A stretch of 61,284 nt of DNA from Kaistella yonginensis (GTDB lineage Bacteria; Bacteroidota; Bacteroidia; Flavobacteriales; Weeksellaceae), in contig NZ_JAUFQB010000055.1 of NCBI RefSeq assembly GCF_030409525.1, forward strand, positions 1 through 61,284, written 5' to 3'. The position numbers were made by a program, and so were the translations under genes. Below, one piece after another: positions 1 to 8,289 of this stretch (positions are counted from its first letter, which is position 1; each line of letters begins with the position of its first letter). The notes below the pieces were generated by a model that ran no database searches, was not told the origin of the DNA, and was given only the letters and a program-made list of their open reading frames with translations.

Positions 1-123
1 AACAGAAGTACAAATGCATCTGCGGAATCCTTCAATGCAAAAATAAAAAACTTCAGATTACAACTACGAGGAGTGAAAGACCGGAAATTTTTCTTGTTTA
101 GATTAACACAGATTTTTGCGTAG
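1..123 (+). CDS. Transposase, C-terminal fragment (ISL3/ISAon1-like)
   Basis: The first 120 bases read in one open frame that ends in TAG at 121-123. The 40-residue tail begins NRSTNASAESFNAKIKNFR and ends FFLFRLTQIFA. This is the typical end of ISL3-type DDE transposases, where the Asn/Ala/Glu-Asn-x-lys segment follows the last catalytic residue. The rest of the gene lies left of the window. The bases just after the stop (about 124-150) probably hold the right terminal inverted repeat, but the left end is not visible, so this cannot be checked here. The exact IS family label is tentative; the transposase identity is fairly secure. Confidence 0.75.
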   Translation, partial: NRSTNASAESFNAKIKNFRLQLRGVKDRKFFLFRLTQIFA

Positions 124-181
124 TCCCCAAGTTTTGTGCGTGATCCTTATGAAGTCGTAATAATTTACTTATTTGTGCCAA

Positions 182-206
182 AAAAGCCCCTTAGATAGGG
201 GCTTTT
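182..206. terminator. Bidirectional intrinsic terminator
   Basis: A perfect 9-bp stem AAAAGCCCC / GGGGCTTTT encloses the 7-nt loop TTAGATA. The flanking A and T runs make it work in both directions. It lies between the transposase tail (plus) and the 3' end of tRNA-Phe (minus) and probably ends both transcripts. Confidence 0.85.
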
Positions 207-240
207 ACAATTTTTAAAGAATTGCTATTCTTTTTAGATG

Positions 241-313
241 TGGTCTCTCCAGGAATCGAACCAGGGACACATGGATTTTCAATCCATTGCTCTACCAACT
301 GAGCTAAGAGACC
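241..313 (-). tRNA. tRNA-Phe (GAA)
   Basis: Read on the minus strand, the 73 bases fold as a full cloverleaf. The acceptor stem is GGTCTCT/AGAGACC with discriminator A. The D arm carries AGCTCAGTTGGTAGAGC. The anticodon arm ATGGA-TTGAAAA-TCCAT presents GAA. The T arm contains the GGTTCGATTCC core. The 3' CCA is not encoded, because the bases after the discriminator read CAT, so it must be added after transcription. The gene lies 85 bp downstream of the acyltransferase gene on the same strand. Confidence 0.95.
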
Positions 314-398
314 TTTCGTTAATTGAGTGGTGCAAAAGTAACACCTTTATAATTATCTCACAAATCAAATCACAAAATTTTCCTAAATAATTTCAAAA

Positions 399-2237
399 TT
401 ATTGATTATCAGCATCATTATTTTCTTCGCGCCTGATTTGCTCACTCATTTCTTCCAAAACGGGCTTGATGGTACTCTCCGGTAATTCGCTAATTCGAAT
501 ATACATCAATCCATCAATGGCATCATTAAAACTTGGATCTACATTGAACGAGATCACTTTCGCGTTCTGTTTGATGTATTTTTTTATTAACACCGGCAAA
601 CGCATCTCTGGCTCCAAATCATCAATTATTTTATCGAGCTTATTCAAATCAGATTCTACCTCATCGAAAAAAAGATGTTTATCTCGATCCTTTAGTTTGA
701 CTTTGAACTCATTTTTCGGGTGAATATATTGAGCCACCGCAGAATCATAATAATGCGACCGCATAAACTCAATCATCAGCGATTTTGAAAACTCAGAGAA
801 TTTATCGGAAATACTTACACCACCCATCAGGAATTTATGTTCCGGATTTCTAAGACAGACATGTACAATACCACGCCACAAAAGAAAGAGTGGCAAAGGC
901 TTCTGTTGATACTCCGTGGAGATATACGCGCGGCCCATCTCAATCACTTTCCGAAAAAACGGACGAAGCTCTGGACCAAATTCAAAGAGAGAACTCGTAT
1001 AAAACCCATCAATCCCATGTTTTTTCATCACTTCGCAACCCAACGCCATTCGATAGGCTCCGGCTAATTTCTTGGCCTGACTGTCCCACAAGAACAAATG
1101 GTGATAATGCTCATCATACTCATCCAAATCAAATGGAAGGTTGCTGCCTTCGCCAATTTTTCTAAAGGTAAGTTCACGTTGTCTTCCGATTTCCCGCATA
1201 ATTGAAGGGATTTCGCTATAAGTTGCAAAAAAGACTTCGTAATTGCCATTTCTGAACAGCATTTTATCATTTTTACTCAACCGCTCAATTTCATTAACAA
1301 TATCTAAAGTTGGTGTTTCATCAATAATATTCTGAACAACATTGGCTTCTTTTTTTAAAGAAAAATTGAGTTTTAGGTTGGGAATATTTAAACGGTCTGT
1401 GATTGATTTTCTTTTTTCGTAATAAGACTTTAAAAGATGGATTTTCTTTTGCAGAAACTCACCCATTTCCTCGATAGAATCATGATCTTCCAAAACTTTT
1501 ACCGAGACGGGTTTCCCCAGCCGAACACGAATTGGTTTTTCTCTTTTGTGCATCATTTCTGCGGGTAGCATGAGGGTTTGCAAATTTGGATGAAGCTTTG
1601 CCATTTGATAAAAAAGCCGACTGTTCTTGGCATGAAAATACATCGGAACCACCGGAACCTTTGCCATTTTAATTAACTTCAAAGCAGGTTTTTCCCATTT
1701 CTTATCCAAGACTTCACCAAATTCATTATTTCGATTAGAAACTTCGCCCGCAGGAAAAATCCCAATACAGCCACCGTTTTCTAGATGCTTCAACGATCCG
1801 CGCATTCCCGCTGCACTACTTTTAAGCTCTTTTCTGTTTTCAAAAGGATTTACCGAAATCACATACGGTTTCATCGGCTCAATCTTTTCTAATAAAAAAT
1901 TACCCATGATTTTAAAATCCGGACGAATTTCTATAAGAATTTTCGTCATTAAAATCCCATCAATCGCTCCCAGCGGATGATTAGAAACCAAAATAAAAGG
2001 ACCCGTTTTCGGTATTCTGGCTAAATCTTCTTCAAAAACAATATATTTTAAATCGCGTTCCCGCACAAAGGAATTAAAAAAATCTTTTCCAATCTTATGT
2101 TTTAAAACATTATACAATTTGTTGACTTCATTAATTTTAGTCAACCGCATAACCGCGGAAGCTATAGGATTTTTTAAAAATCCTAATTTGTGCAAGCCCG
2201 ATGCTTTTATCAAGTCACTTTTAGAAATTAAACTCAT
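399..2237 (-). CDS. Bifunctional O-/N-acyltransferase, OlsF-like (aminolipid synthesis)
   Basis: A protein of 612 residues with two acyltransferase halves. Residues about 60-280 form a PlsC-like lysophospholipid acyltransferase domain. Its active-site block NHPLGAIDG gives H87 and D93, the HX5D spacing of the hemolysin-like subgroup instead of the usual HX4D. A second motif is FPAGEVS. Residues about 320-540 look like the GNAT-fold N-acyltransferase of the OlsB/hemolysin family. This fusion matches OlsF, described from Flavobacterium and Serratia, which makes ornithine lipids: the C-terminal half N-acylates the amino acid and the N-terminal half adds the ester-linked acyl chain. Whether the substrate here is ornithine or glycine cannot be read from sequence. 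The start lies 6 bp after the aspartokinase stop, so the two are probably co-transcribed. Confidence 0.8.
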   Translation of the reverse strand: MSLISKSDLIKASGLHKLGFLKNPIASAVMRLTKINEVNKLYNVLKHKIGKDFFNSFVRERDLKYIVFEEDLARIPKTGPFILVSNHPLGAIDGILMTKILIEIRPDFKIMGNFLLEKIEPMKPYVISVNPFENRKELKSSAAGMRGSLKHLENGGCIGIFPAGEVSNRNNEFGEVLDKKWEKPALKLIKMAKVPVVPMYFHAKNSRLFYQMAKLHPNLQTLMLPAEMMHKREKPIRVRLGKPVSVKVLEDHDSIEEMGEFLQKKIHLLKSYYEKRKSITDRLNIPNLKLNFSLKKEANVVQNIIDETPTLDIVNEIERLSKNDKMLFRNGNYEVFFATYSEIPSIMREIGRQRELTFRKIGEGSNLPFDLDEYDEHYHHLFLWDSQAKKLAGAYRMALGCEVMKKHGIDGFYTSSLFEFGPELRPFFRKVIEMGRAYISTEYQQKPLPLFLLWRGIVHVCLRNPEHKFLMGGVSISDKFSEFSKSLMIEFMRSHYYDSAVAQYIHPKNEFKVKLKDRDKHLFFDEVESDLNKLDKIIDDLEPEMRLPVLIKKYIKQNAKVISFNVDPSFNDAIDGLMYIRISELPESTIKPVLEEMSEQIRREENNDADNQ

Positions 2238-2243
2238 AGGAGA

Positions 2244-3482
2244 TCAGTCGGTGACGACTTGTGTTGTTTTTTGAGAAATTTGTTCCAGTAATATATTCTT
2301 ATCCTTATAAAAATTATTTAGCTGCTCTAAATTAGCATTTCTAATGGTATAAAGCGAAACATTTTTAATAATTTCTGTATTGAATTGTTTTTGAAGTTCC
2401 TTATTGAGTTCTTCAACTGTGAGGTACAGGTCTTCGAGGCAGAGATCTAAAGAAATCGCCGAATTTTGCATCAAAGAAATTTTGATTTTATATTTCGCGA
2501 GCAGCGTGAATATCTGACTCAGATGTTCTTCGGCAATAAACGAAAAATCACGGGTCGCAATTCGCATTAAATGCTGGTTCTCCTTTAAAATGAAAGATTC
2601 TTTTTGACTTCTTTCTTCGCTTGTTCCTACTTTGGTCCCTGCATTTTTGGGTTCTAAAAAAGACTTTACATAAAAAGGAATATTTTTTTGCTTGAGCGGC
2701 TGCAAGGTTTTTGGGTGAATAACCGAGGCACCATAGTACGCCATTTCAATCGCATCTTCATAGGAAATCTGCTGAAGCAAGGATACGTTTTCGAACTTTC
2801 TGGGATCGCCAGTCATCACGCCGGGCACGTCTTTCCAAATCGTCATGGTCTCTGCATTAAGACAATAGGCGAAAATTGCTGCGGAATAGTCGGAGCCTTC
2901 TCTTCCTAAAGTTACCGTAAAATTATTATCATCAGACCCGATAAAACCCTGGGTAACATAGCACTGATGTTGGTTCAGTGAACTCATTTTCTGTTCGGTT
3001 TCTTGCCAATTGATCGTTCCTTCTCGGTAATTATCGTCTGTTTTAATAAAATCCCTTGCATCACACCAGGTATTATTAAACTGTATATCATTTAAATATT
3101 CACTTAATATTTTTGAAGAAATTAATTCTCCACAACTCACAACCTGATCGTAAACAAAATTATAATTTGGTGACTTATTGCGTCTTAAGAACGATTCAAT
3201 ATCACTAAAAAAGATAGAAATCTCGTCAAAAACGGGATGGTTTTTTGTAAATAAATCCTGGGAAATTTCTAAATGTTTGAGCTTTACTTTTTCAATTTCT
3301 GCTTGGTAATCGGTTTGGGCAAAATAATTTGCCACAACTTTCTCTAAAGCGTTTGTGGTCTTTCCCATGGCCGAAACCACCAACAAACAACTTTCAAAAC
3401 CCTGCGTTTCTAAAACCAGAGCTACATTTTTTACACTTTGTGCATCTTTTACCGAGGCACCACCAAACTTAAAAACTTTCAT
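2244..3482 (-). CDS. lysC: Aspartate kinase
   Basis: Monofunctional aspartokinase of 412 residues, which phosphorylates aspartate in the first step of the lysine, threonine, methionine and diaminopimelate pathway. The N-terminal nucleotide-binding motif KFGGASV sits at residues 4-10. The substrate segment GREGSDYSAA and the loop DVPGVMTGDPR are typical of the kinase domain. The last ~120 residues form the ACT-type regulatory region, with MRIATRDFSFI starting the first ACT unit. No homoserine dehydrogenase domain is fused. It is the first gene of a two-gene unit with the acyltransferase. Feedback control by lysine or threonine is likely from the family, but the effector cannot be told here. 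Confidence 0.93.
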   Translation of the reverse strand: MKVFKFGGASVKDAQSVKNVALVLETQGFESCLLVVSAMGKTTNALEKVVANYFAQTDYQAEIEKVKLKHLEISQDLFTKNHPVFDEISIFFSDIESFLRRNKSPNYNFVYDQVVSCGELISSKILSEYLNDIQFNNTWCDARDFIKTDDNYREGTINWQETEQKMSSLNQHQCYVTQGFIGSDDNNFTVTLGREGSDYSAAIFAYCLNAETMTIWKDVPGVMTGDPRKFENVSLLQQISYEDAIEMAYYGASVIHPKTLQPLKQKNIPFYVKSFLEPKNAGTKVGTSEERSQKESFILKENQHLMRIATRDFSFIAEEHLSQIFTLLAKYKIKISLMQNSAISLDLCLEDLYLTVEELNKELQKQFNTEIIKNVSLYTIRNANLEQLNNFYKDKNILLEQISQKTTQVVTD

Positions 3483-3701
3483 TCAAATTGCTCATTTTCA
3501 ATAATTTATTTCAAACAGAGGGAATCTCTGTGAAAAATACCAAGGGTCAAAATTATTAATTATCAACGAATAAAAAAAACGAGGCTTCATAATAAAAATC
3601 AGAATTGAAAAAGAAACGCGTGTTTTGATGATTTAATAAAAACAAATGCTGGTAAATCGAAAGAATTTTACGAAATTTGTAACAACCCAAAAAGTAAAAT
3701 A

Positions 3702-4718
3702 ATGTCAGATCAGTCGTTCCAAACACTTGGTGAATTTATCATCGACAAGCAAGAAGATTTTTTGTATTCCACCGGAGAGCTTTCTCGCCTCTTAAGCGCC
3801 ATTCGTTTGGCTTCTAAAGTGGTCAACCGCCAGGTAAACAAAGCCGGGATTGCCGATATTATTGGTATGGCTGGCAATGAAAACATTCAAGGTGAAGAAC
3901 AACAAAAATTAGATGTACTGGCAAATGAAATTTTTATTGAAGCCCTCTCACAAAGGGAAGTCGTTTGCGGGATCGCCTCAGAAGAAAGTGATGATTTCAT
4001 CGAAATAAAAACGCATTCCAATGCTCATTTGAGCAAATATGTGGTTTTGATTGACCCTTTGGATGGCTCCTCAAACATCGATGTTAATGTTTCAGTAGGA
4101 ACAATTTTTTCTATTTACAGAAGGGTTTCTGAACCGGGAACACCAGTCGTACTCGAAGATTTTTTGCAGAAAGGGGTCAATCAAATTGCGGCAGGTTATG
4201 TCGTTTATGGTTCTTCAACAATGATTGTTTTTACCACTGGAAATGGCGTGAATGGTTTCACCCTGGATCCGAGTTTGGGAACGTATTATCTTTCTCATCC
4301 CAACATGCAATTTTCTAGAAGGGGAAACATCTATTCCATCAACGAAGGAAATTATATTAAATTTCCACAAGGCGTAAAAGATTATATTAAATTCTGCCAA
4401 AAAGAGGAAGAAGATCGCCCATACACGTCCCGATATATTGGAAGTTTAGTCTCTGACTTCCACCGAAATATGATTAAAGGTGGAATTTATATTTATCCGT
4501 CGACCTCGCAATCACCCAATGGAAAACTGCGACTTTTATATGAATGCAACCCGATGGCTTTTCTAGCCGAGCAAGCCGGTGGCAAGTGCACCAATGGATT
4601 CCAGAGAGTGATGGAAATTCAGCCAACCGAACTGCACCAGAGAGTTCCCTTCTTCTGCGGAAGTTATGAAATGGTAGAAAAAGCAGAAGAGTTTATGAGA
4701 GATGCCGCTGCAAACTAA
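3702..4718 (+). CDS. fbp: Class I fructose-1,6-bisphosphatase
   Basis: The 338-residue protein hydrolyses fructose 1,6-bisphosphate to fructose 6-phosphate in gluconeogenesis. It shows the class I metal-binding signature [19 protein letters not shown]. Further family segments are [21 protein letters not shown] with the catalytic glutamates, and [17 protein letters not shown] near the C-terminus, which closes the sugar-phosphate site. The length is normal for bacterial class I enzymes. It is divergent from lysC across a 219-bp spacer that must hold both promoters. An intrinsic terminator follows directly. Confidence 0.95.
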   Translation: MSDQSFQTLGEFIIDKQEDFLYSTGELSRLLSAIRLASKVVNRQVNKAGIADIIGMAGNENIQGEEQQKLDVLANEIFIEALSQREVVCGIASEESDDFIEIKTHSNAHLSKYVVLIDPLDGSSNIDVNVSVGTIFSIYRRVSEPGTPVVLEDFLQKGVNQIAAGYVVYGSSTMIVFTTGNGVNGFTLDPSLGTYYLSHPNMQFSRRGNIYSINEGNYIKFPQGVKDYIKFCQKEEEDRPYTSRYIGSLVSDFHRNMIKGGIYIYPSTSQSPNGKLRLLYECNPMAFLAEQAGGKCTNGFQRVMEIQPTELHQRVPFFCGSYEMVEKAEEFMRDAAAN

Positions 4719-4739
4719 AACAAAAACAATCTAATCCCG

Positions 4740-4766
4740 GTCAGAGCGTGCTCTGACTTTTTTTTT
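4740..4766 (+). terminator. Intrinsic terminator after fbp, abutting menC start
   Basis: Stem GTCAGAGC / GCTCTGAC (8 bp, perfect) with a 2-nt apex (a larger effective loop if the closing pairs open), followed by nine T residues. The T run ends at 4766 and the menC ATG begins at 4767, so there is no room for a normal leader after the hairpin. Confidence 0.85.
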
Positions 4767-5771
4767 ATGAAAAAAGCCACTTTTAAAAAACACCTTTTAG
4801 AATTCAAACAAGCCAGCGGTACATCCCGCGGAGTTCTTCATACCAAAGAAACCTACTTTCTGGAAATTACAGAAGGTGAAAAAAAAGGAATCGGCGAATG
4901 CGCACTTTTTCGAGGGTTGAGTTTTGAAGACATTCCCGAATATGAAGAAATGTTGCAATGGCTTTGCGATAACATTAACGAAAATAAAAAAATATTGCGC
5001 AAAGAACTACTGCATTTCCCCTCCATTTGGTTTGGGTACGAACAGGCAATGTTAAACTTAAAACATGGCGAAGATTTGTATTTCCCAAGTGATTTTTCCG
5101 AAGGATATTCTTCTATTAAAATCAATGGATTAATTTGGATGGGTGATGCCACTTTTTTGCAACAGCAAATAGAGGAAAAACTAGACCAAGGATTTGATTG
5201 TCTTAAACTGAAAATCGGAGTCGACTGGAAAGCTGAAAAAGAAATTATAAAGCAACTCCGTGCTAAATTCCCTAAAGATGAATTGGAATTACGGGTCGAT
5301 GCGAATGGTGGCTTTAGCGTTGAAGAAGCCAAAACTGTTCTTCAGGTTTTAGCAGATTTAGAGATTCATTCTATTGAACAACCTATAAAAGCAGGTCAAA
5401 TTTCCGAAATGGCGGAACTTTGTAAAAATAGTCCCACGCCGATTGCTTTAGATGAAGAGTTAATTGGCGTTTTAAATTTTGAGGATAAGAAGGAACTTTT
5501 AGAAAAAATCAATCCACAGTTTATCATTTTAAAACCCTCGTTGGTTGGTGGATTTTCGGGCACTGATGAATGGATTTCCTTTGCAGAAAGCAAAAAAATA
5601 GGCTGGTGGATTACTTCTGCTTTAGAGAGCAATATCGGTTTGAATGCAATCGCGCAGTATACTTTTACTAAAAATGCTAAGATTCCACAAGGTTTGGGAA
5701 CCGGCGGATTATTTACCAACAATATCCTTAGCAGGCTGGTTTTACATGGTGATGAACTGATGATGCGCTAA
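4767..5771 (+). CDS. menC: o-Succinylbenzoate synthase (enolase superfamily)
   Basis: The enzyme dehydrates SHCHC to o-succinylbenzoate in menaquinone synthesis. The 334-residue sequence has the enolase-superfamily barrel with the KxK motif at K147/K149, metal ligands D178, E204 and D229, and the second catalytic lysine K256 in ILKPSLVGGF. The segment INGLIWMGD (119-127) is the start of the barrel and typical for Bacteroidota MenC. A dipeptide epimerase of the same superfamily is the main alternative, but the short capping domain and the ALDEELIG segment favour MenC. Other men genes are not in the window. Its ATG directly follows the fbp terminator T run, so its own promoter must lie inside fbp or the start is further in. 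Confidence 0.85.
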   Translation: MKKATFKKHLLEFKQASGTSRGVLHTKETYFLEITEGEKKGIGECALFRGLSFEDIPEYEEMLQWLCDNINENKKILRKELLHFPSIWFGYEQAMLNLKHGEDLYFPSDFSEGYSSIKINGLIWMGDATFLQQQIEEKLDQGFDCLKLKIGVDWKAEKEIIKQLRAKFPKDELELRVDANGGFSVEEAKTVLQVLADLEIHSIEQPIKAGQISEMAELCKNSPTPIALDEELIGVLNFEDKKELLEKINPQFIILKPSLVGGFSGTDEWISFAESKKIGWWITSALESNIGLNAIAQYTFTKNAKIPQGLGTGGLFTNNILSRLVLHGDELMMR

Positions 5772-5808
5772 ACTTTTATAAGGCTAATTTAAAAAATTAA
5801 ATCAGGTT

Positions 5809-6771
5809 TTATAGGCAGGTCAAAATATCTCTAATAATACTATCTGCGTGAATTCTGGAGTTTTCTATAAACCATAGATGGGTGTCTTTTCCACCACAAA
5901 CTACGCCGGCTAAATATAAACCGGGAACATTTGTTTCCATTGTTCGTTCATTATAAGTGGGTTTTAAGCAATCTCCTTGAAGTTCAATGCCCGAGTTTCT
6001 TAAGAATTCAAAATTAGGCAGATAGCCCGTCATCGCCAGAACGAAATCATTTTCAATTTCATGAATTTTTTGATCCTCATCTTTAAAAATAATCGAAGTG
6101 TCCGTAATTTCTACTACTTCAGCATTGAAATGTGCCGTAATACTGCCTTCTTTAATACGATTTTCGACATCAGGTTTTACCCAATATTTTACACTTTTTG
6201 AAATCTCGGCATGGCGAATAATCATGGTGACTTCTGCACCCTTGCGGTATGTTTCTAAGGCTGCATCTACTGCAGAATTGCTGGAACCAATCACCGCAAT
6301 TTTTTGGTTAGCGTAGGGATAAGGTTCGGAATAATAATGTTTGACCTTCGGCAGGTTTTCCCCTTTTACCTTCATCAAATTTGGAATATCATAAAAGCCG
6401 GTGGCAATAATCACTTTTTTTGCGACATATAAATTCTTTGACGTTTCCACCAAAAAAGTTTCTTTCTTGCTGACTTTCAGCACTTCTTCATACAAATGAA
6501 TGTTGATATTTCGCAGCCGTGAAATCCCCTGATAATATTCTAAAGCATCTCTTCTACCGGGTTTTGGCGAAGTGGTAATAAAAGGAATATTTGCAATTTC
6601 CAGTTTATCTGCGGTGGAGAAAAAAGTCATGTACAACGGATAATGATAAAGAGAATTTACAATCGTTCCTTTTTCGATAATGAGATAAGACAGGCCCGCT
6701 TTTTTAGCTTCCAGAGCACAGTTTAAACCAATCGGTCCGCCGCCAATGATAATGATGTCATATAATTTCAT
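5809..6771 (-). CDS. YpdA-family FAD/NAD(P)H bacillithiol-disulfide reductase
   Basis: I take the start at the ATG giving MKLYDIIIIGGGPIG (320 residues). An upstream ATG would add 32 residues with no family resemblance, placed ahead of the promoter box at 6776-6783. The FAD Rossmann motif GGGPIG lies at residues 10-15. The NAD(P)H motif is IGSSNSAVDAALE, and ATGFYD and the C-terminal LYLAGVVCGGKDT segment bind FAD. There is no redox CxxC, as expected for YpdA (Bdr), which reduces oxidised bacillithiol. Flavobacteria commonly make bacillithiol, but no bsh gene lies in this window. The gene is convergent with menC. Confidence 0.85.
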   Translation of the reverse strand: MKLYDIIIIGGGPIGLNCALEAKKAGLSYLIIEKGTIVNSLYHYPLYMTFFSTADKLEIANIPFITTSPKPGRRDALEYYQGISRLRNINIHLYEEVLKVSKKETFLVETSKNLYVAKKVIIATGFYDIPNLMKVKGENLPKVKHYYSEPYPYANQKIAVIGSSNSAVDAALETYRKGAEVTMIIRHAEISKSVKYWVKPDVENRIKEGSITAHFNAEVVEITDTSIIFKDEDQKIHEIENDFVLAMTGYLPNFEFLRNSGIELQGDCLKPTYNERTMETNVPGLYLAGVVCGGKDTHLWFIENSRIHADSIIRDILTCL

Positions 6772-6775
6772 TTGG

Positions 6776-6783
6776 TAAAGATA
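6776..6783 (-). promoter_or_regulatory. -7 box of ypdA, 4 nt before ATG
   Basis: On the minus strand TATCTTTA (consensus TANNTTTG, last base off) is followed by CCAA and then the ATG at 6771. Transcription should begin at or next to the start codon, giving a leaderless mRNA. Confidence 0.5.
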
Positions 6784-6879
6784 GGGGGTTTGCTTATAAA
6801 TAAAGTCATTGATAAAATTGCAGGCATGCCTAAAAATCTCAGCAAAACCAATGTCCATCATTAACAATGATTACACGGT

Positions 6880-8001
6880 TTATGCTAATAAATAGGTATG
6901 ATTCGCGACATGGAGCCGTTTCGCAATTAGATGCTGGTCGGTATCTTTCAAAACGGCGATAATATCTGTTTGCACCGTTGAACTCGATAAATAATTCCAA
7001 TGGTTTCCGACCTGAAATTTAAAGTTCGGTTTAAGATCATTTTTCACGTTGGTGCAGTCGATTACTGAAATTAAGTCTTGTATTTTAGAGAATTCGCTGG
7101 GTCCCATTTTTCCTAATCGGGGTGAAAGAATATTTTTGGAAAATTGCGAAACCCCTAAAACCGCATCTTTTCGGTTGATATAGATTGACACTCTGTTTGC
7201 CAGTTTCGGAAGTTTAATAAACGACTCCTCTTGCTGCTCAAAAACCCTGAAGCTTACATCTGCACTCAACAGTATCACCTGATCAATTACTCGGGCAATA
7301 TTTTCGGTTTTCAAACTATACATCATGCTTTGCAGTAAGCGGTTTCCCATACTATGCGCCATAATATGAATGCGTTGATAGCATGGCACTAAATCTTTGT
7401 CTGAAAAGACATCCTTCAGAAATTGCGTGTAAAAATAAAACAACCTAAGGAGTGAGTTTCCAGAATTAATACTGGCTGCTTTATCATCAAAATAAGTTAA
7501 CGGAAAAACAGAACTAGACGCCGGCCAGCTGATAAATAAAATATGATTAACAGGTGAATCAGGATTGTCTATATAGCGTTTTTTCAACTCGAGAATCGCT
7601 TGCAATTCATCATCAAAATCATATGCATAGCCATGAATAAACATCAAAACATCATTTCTCTGTTTTGTTCCAGACATTTCTTTGTATAAGTCATAGAACA
7701 TCCTTTGGGTGCCGCCCAGATTATTACTGGTCAATTTCGATTCAATCAATTTTTTTTCTTTTTTTAAAACTTCCAGAACATCTTGGTAGCCACTTTTCTG
7801 TGGCTCAGAAAGAATTCGATAATCTAAGATTGTTCTTCCTTTGTAGTTTTTTTTCTTCAATTCTTCTTTCGTAGGTTCTTTCCAACCATCGAAATTACAT
7901 TTTGCAATTCTAAAATTAGGCACGGAAACCTCTTCATTTGAAAAAGAGTCTTGGCCGTTTTCCGAAATTATTTTTCTGTTGCTTAAAATAAATACTGACA
8001 T
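6880..8001 (-). CDS. Alpha/beta hydrolase, DUF900 family
   Basis: A 373-residue protein with an alpha/beta hydrolase core. The oxyanion segment is VLMFIHGYAYDF, and the nucleophile elbow IMAHSMGNRLL has the G/A-x-S-x-G pattern with Ser flanked by His and Met. A likely acid occurs in INRKDAVLG, and the likely catalytic His in QVGNHWNYL near residue 345. These are the marks of DUF900 hydrolases. No signal peptide is seen, so it is probably cytoplasmic. The substrate is unknown. A possible -7 box TAACTTTA lies at 8038-8045 on the minus strand. It precedes ypdA on the same strand by ~110 bp. Confidence 0.75.
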   Translation of the reverse strand: MSVFILSNRKIISENGQDSFSNEEVSVPNFRIAKCNFDGWKEPTKEELKKKNYKGRTILDYRILSEPQKSGYQDVLEVLKKEKKLIESKLTSNNLGGTQRMFYDLYKEMSGTKQRNDVLMFIHGYAYDFDDELQAILELKKRYIDNPDSPVNHILFISWPASSSVFPLTYFDDKAASINSGNSLLRLFYFYTQFLKDVFSDKDLVPCYQRIHIMAHSMGNRLLQSMMYSLKTENIARVIDQVILLSADVSFRVFEQQEESFIKLPKLANRVSIYINRKDAVLGVSQFSKNILSPRLGKMGPSEFSKIQDLISVIDCTNVKNDLKPNFKFQVGNHWNYLSSSTVQTDIIAVLKDTDQHLIAKRLHVANHTYLLA

Positions 8002-8277
8002 GACTTCGTGTTTTTAATTGGTGTTTTGTAGGACAATTAAAGTTACTGCTATTTTCTCTAACCACCACTTGCCAATGCATTTTTAAATTTTTAAACCTTT
8101 ATAAACCAACATCGTATAAAATTAAATGCTTTCATTAAAAATACTGAACAGTCTATTTACAGTCGACCAGAGCTGAAAAATGTTGCCAGAACACAGTTTT
8201 TATACTTCATTTTATTTCTTTCTATTTGAAAATAATAGGTCCATTTATAACCGCTTTTTATTTTCCCTACTTTTCGT

Positions 8278-8285
8278 TAAATTTG
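8278..8285 (+). promoter_or_regulatory. -7 box of glnS, 4 nt before ATG
   Basis: TAAATTTG fits TANNTTTG exactly and is followed by CCAA and ATG at 8290. Either the mRNA is leaderless from the first ATG, or the second ATG at 8302 (Met5) is used after a short leader. No clear -33 TTTG is seen. Confidence 0.55.
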
Positions 8286-8289
8286 CCAA

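Noticed and set aside
890..1165. Plus-strand frame of ~90 codons inside the acyltransferase gene
   Set aside because: Shadow of the minus-strand coding sequence with no domain.
4853..5332. 159-codon minus-strand frame inside menC
   Set aside because: Antisense shadow of MenC; sequence is Ser-rich without any recognisable motif.
6772..6867. Longer N-terminus of the YpdA protein from an upstream ATG
   Set aside because: The 32 extra residues have no family match and lie upstream of the -7 box. The Rossmann fold starts at the later Met.
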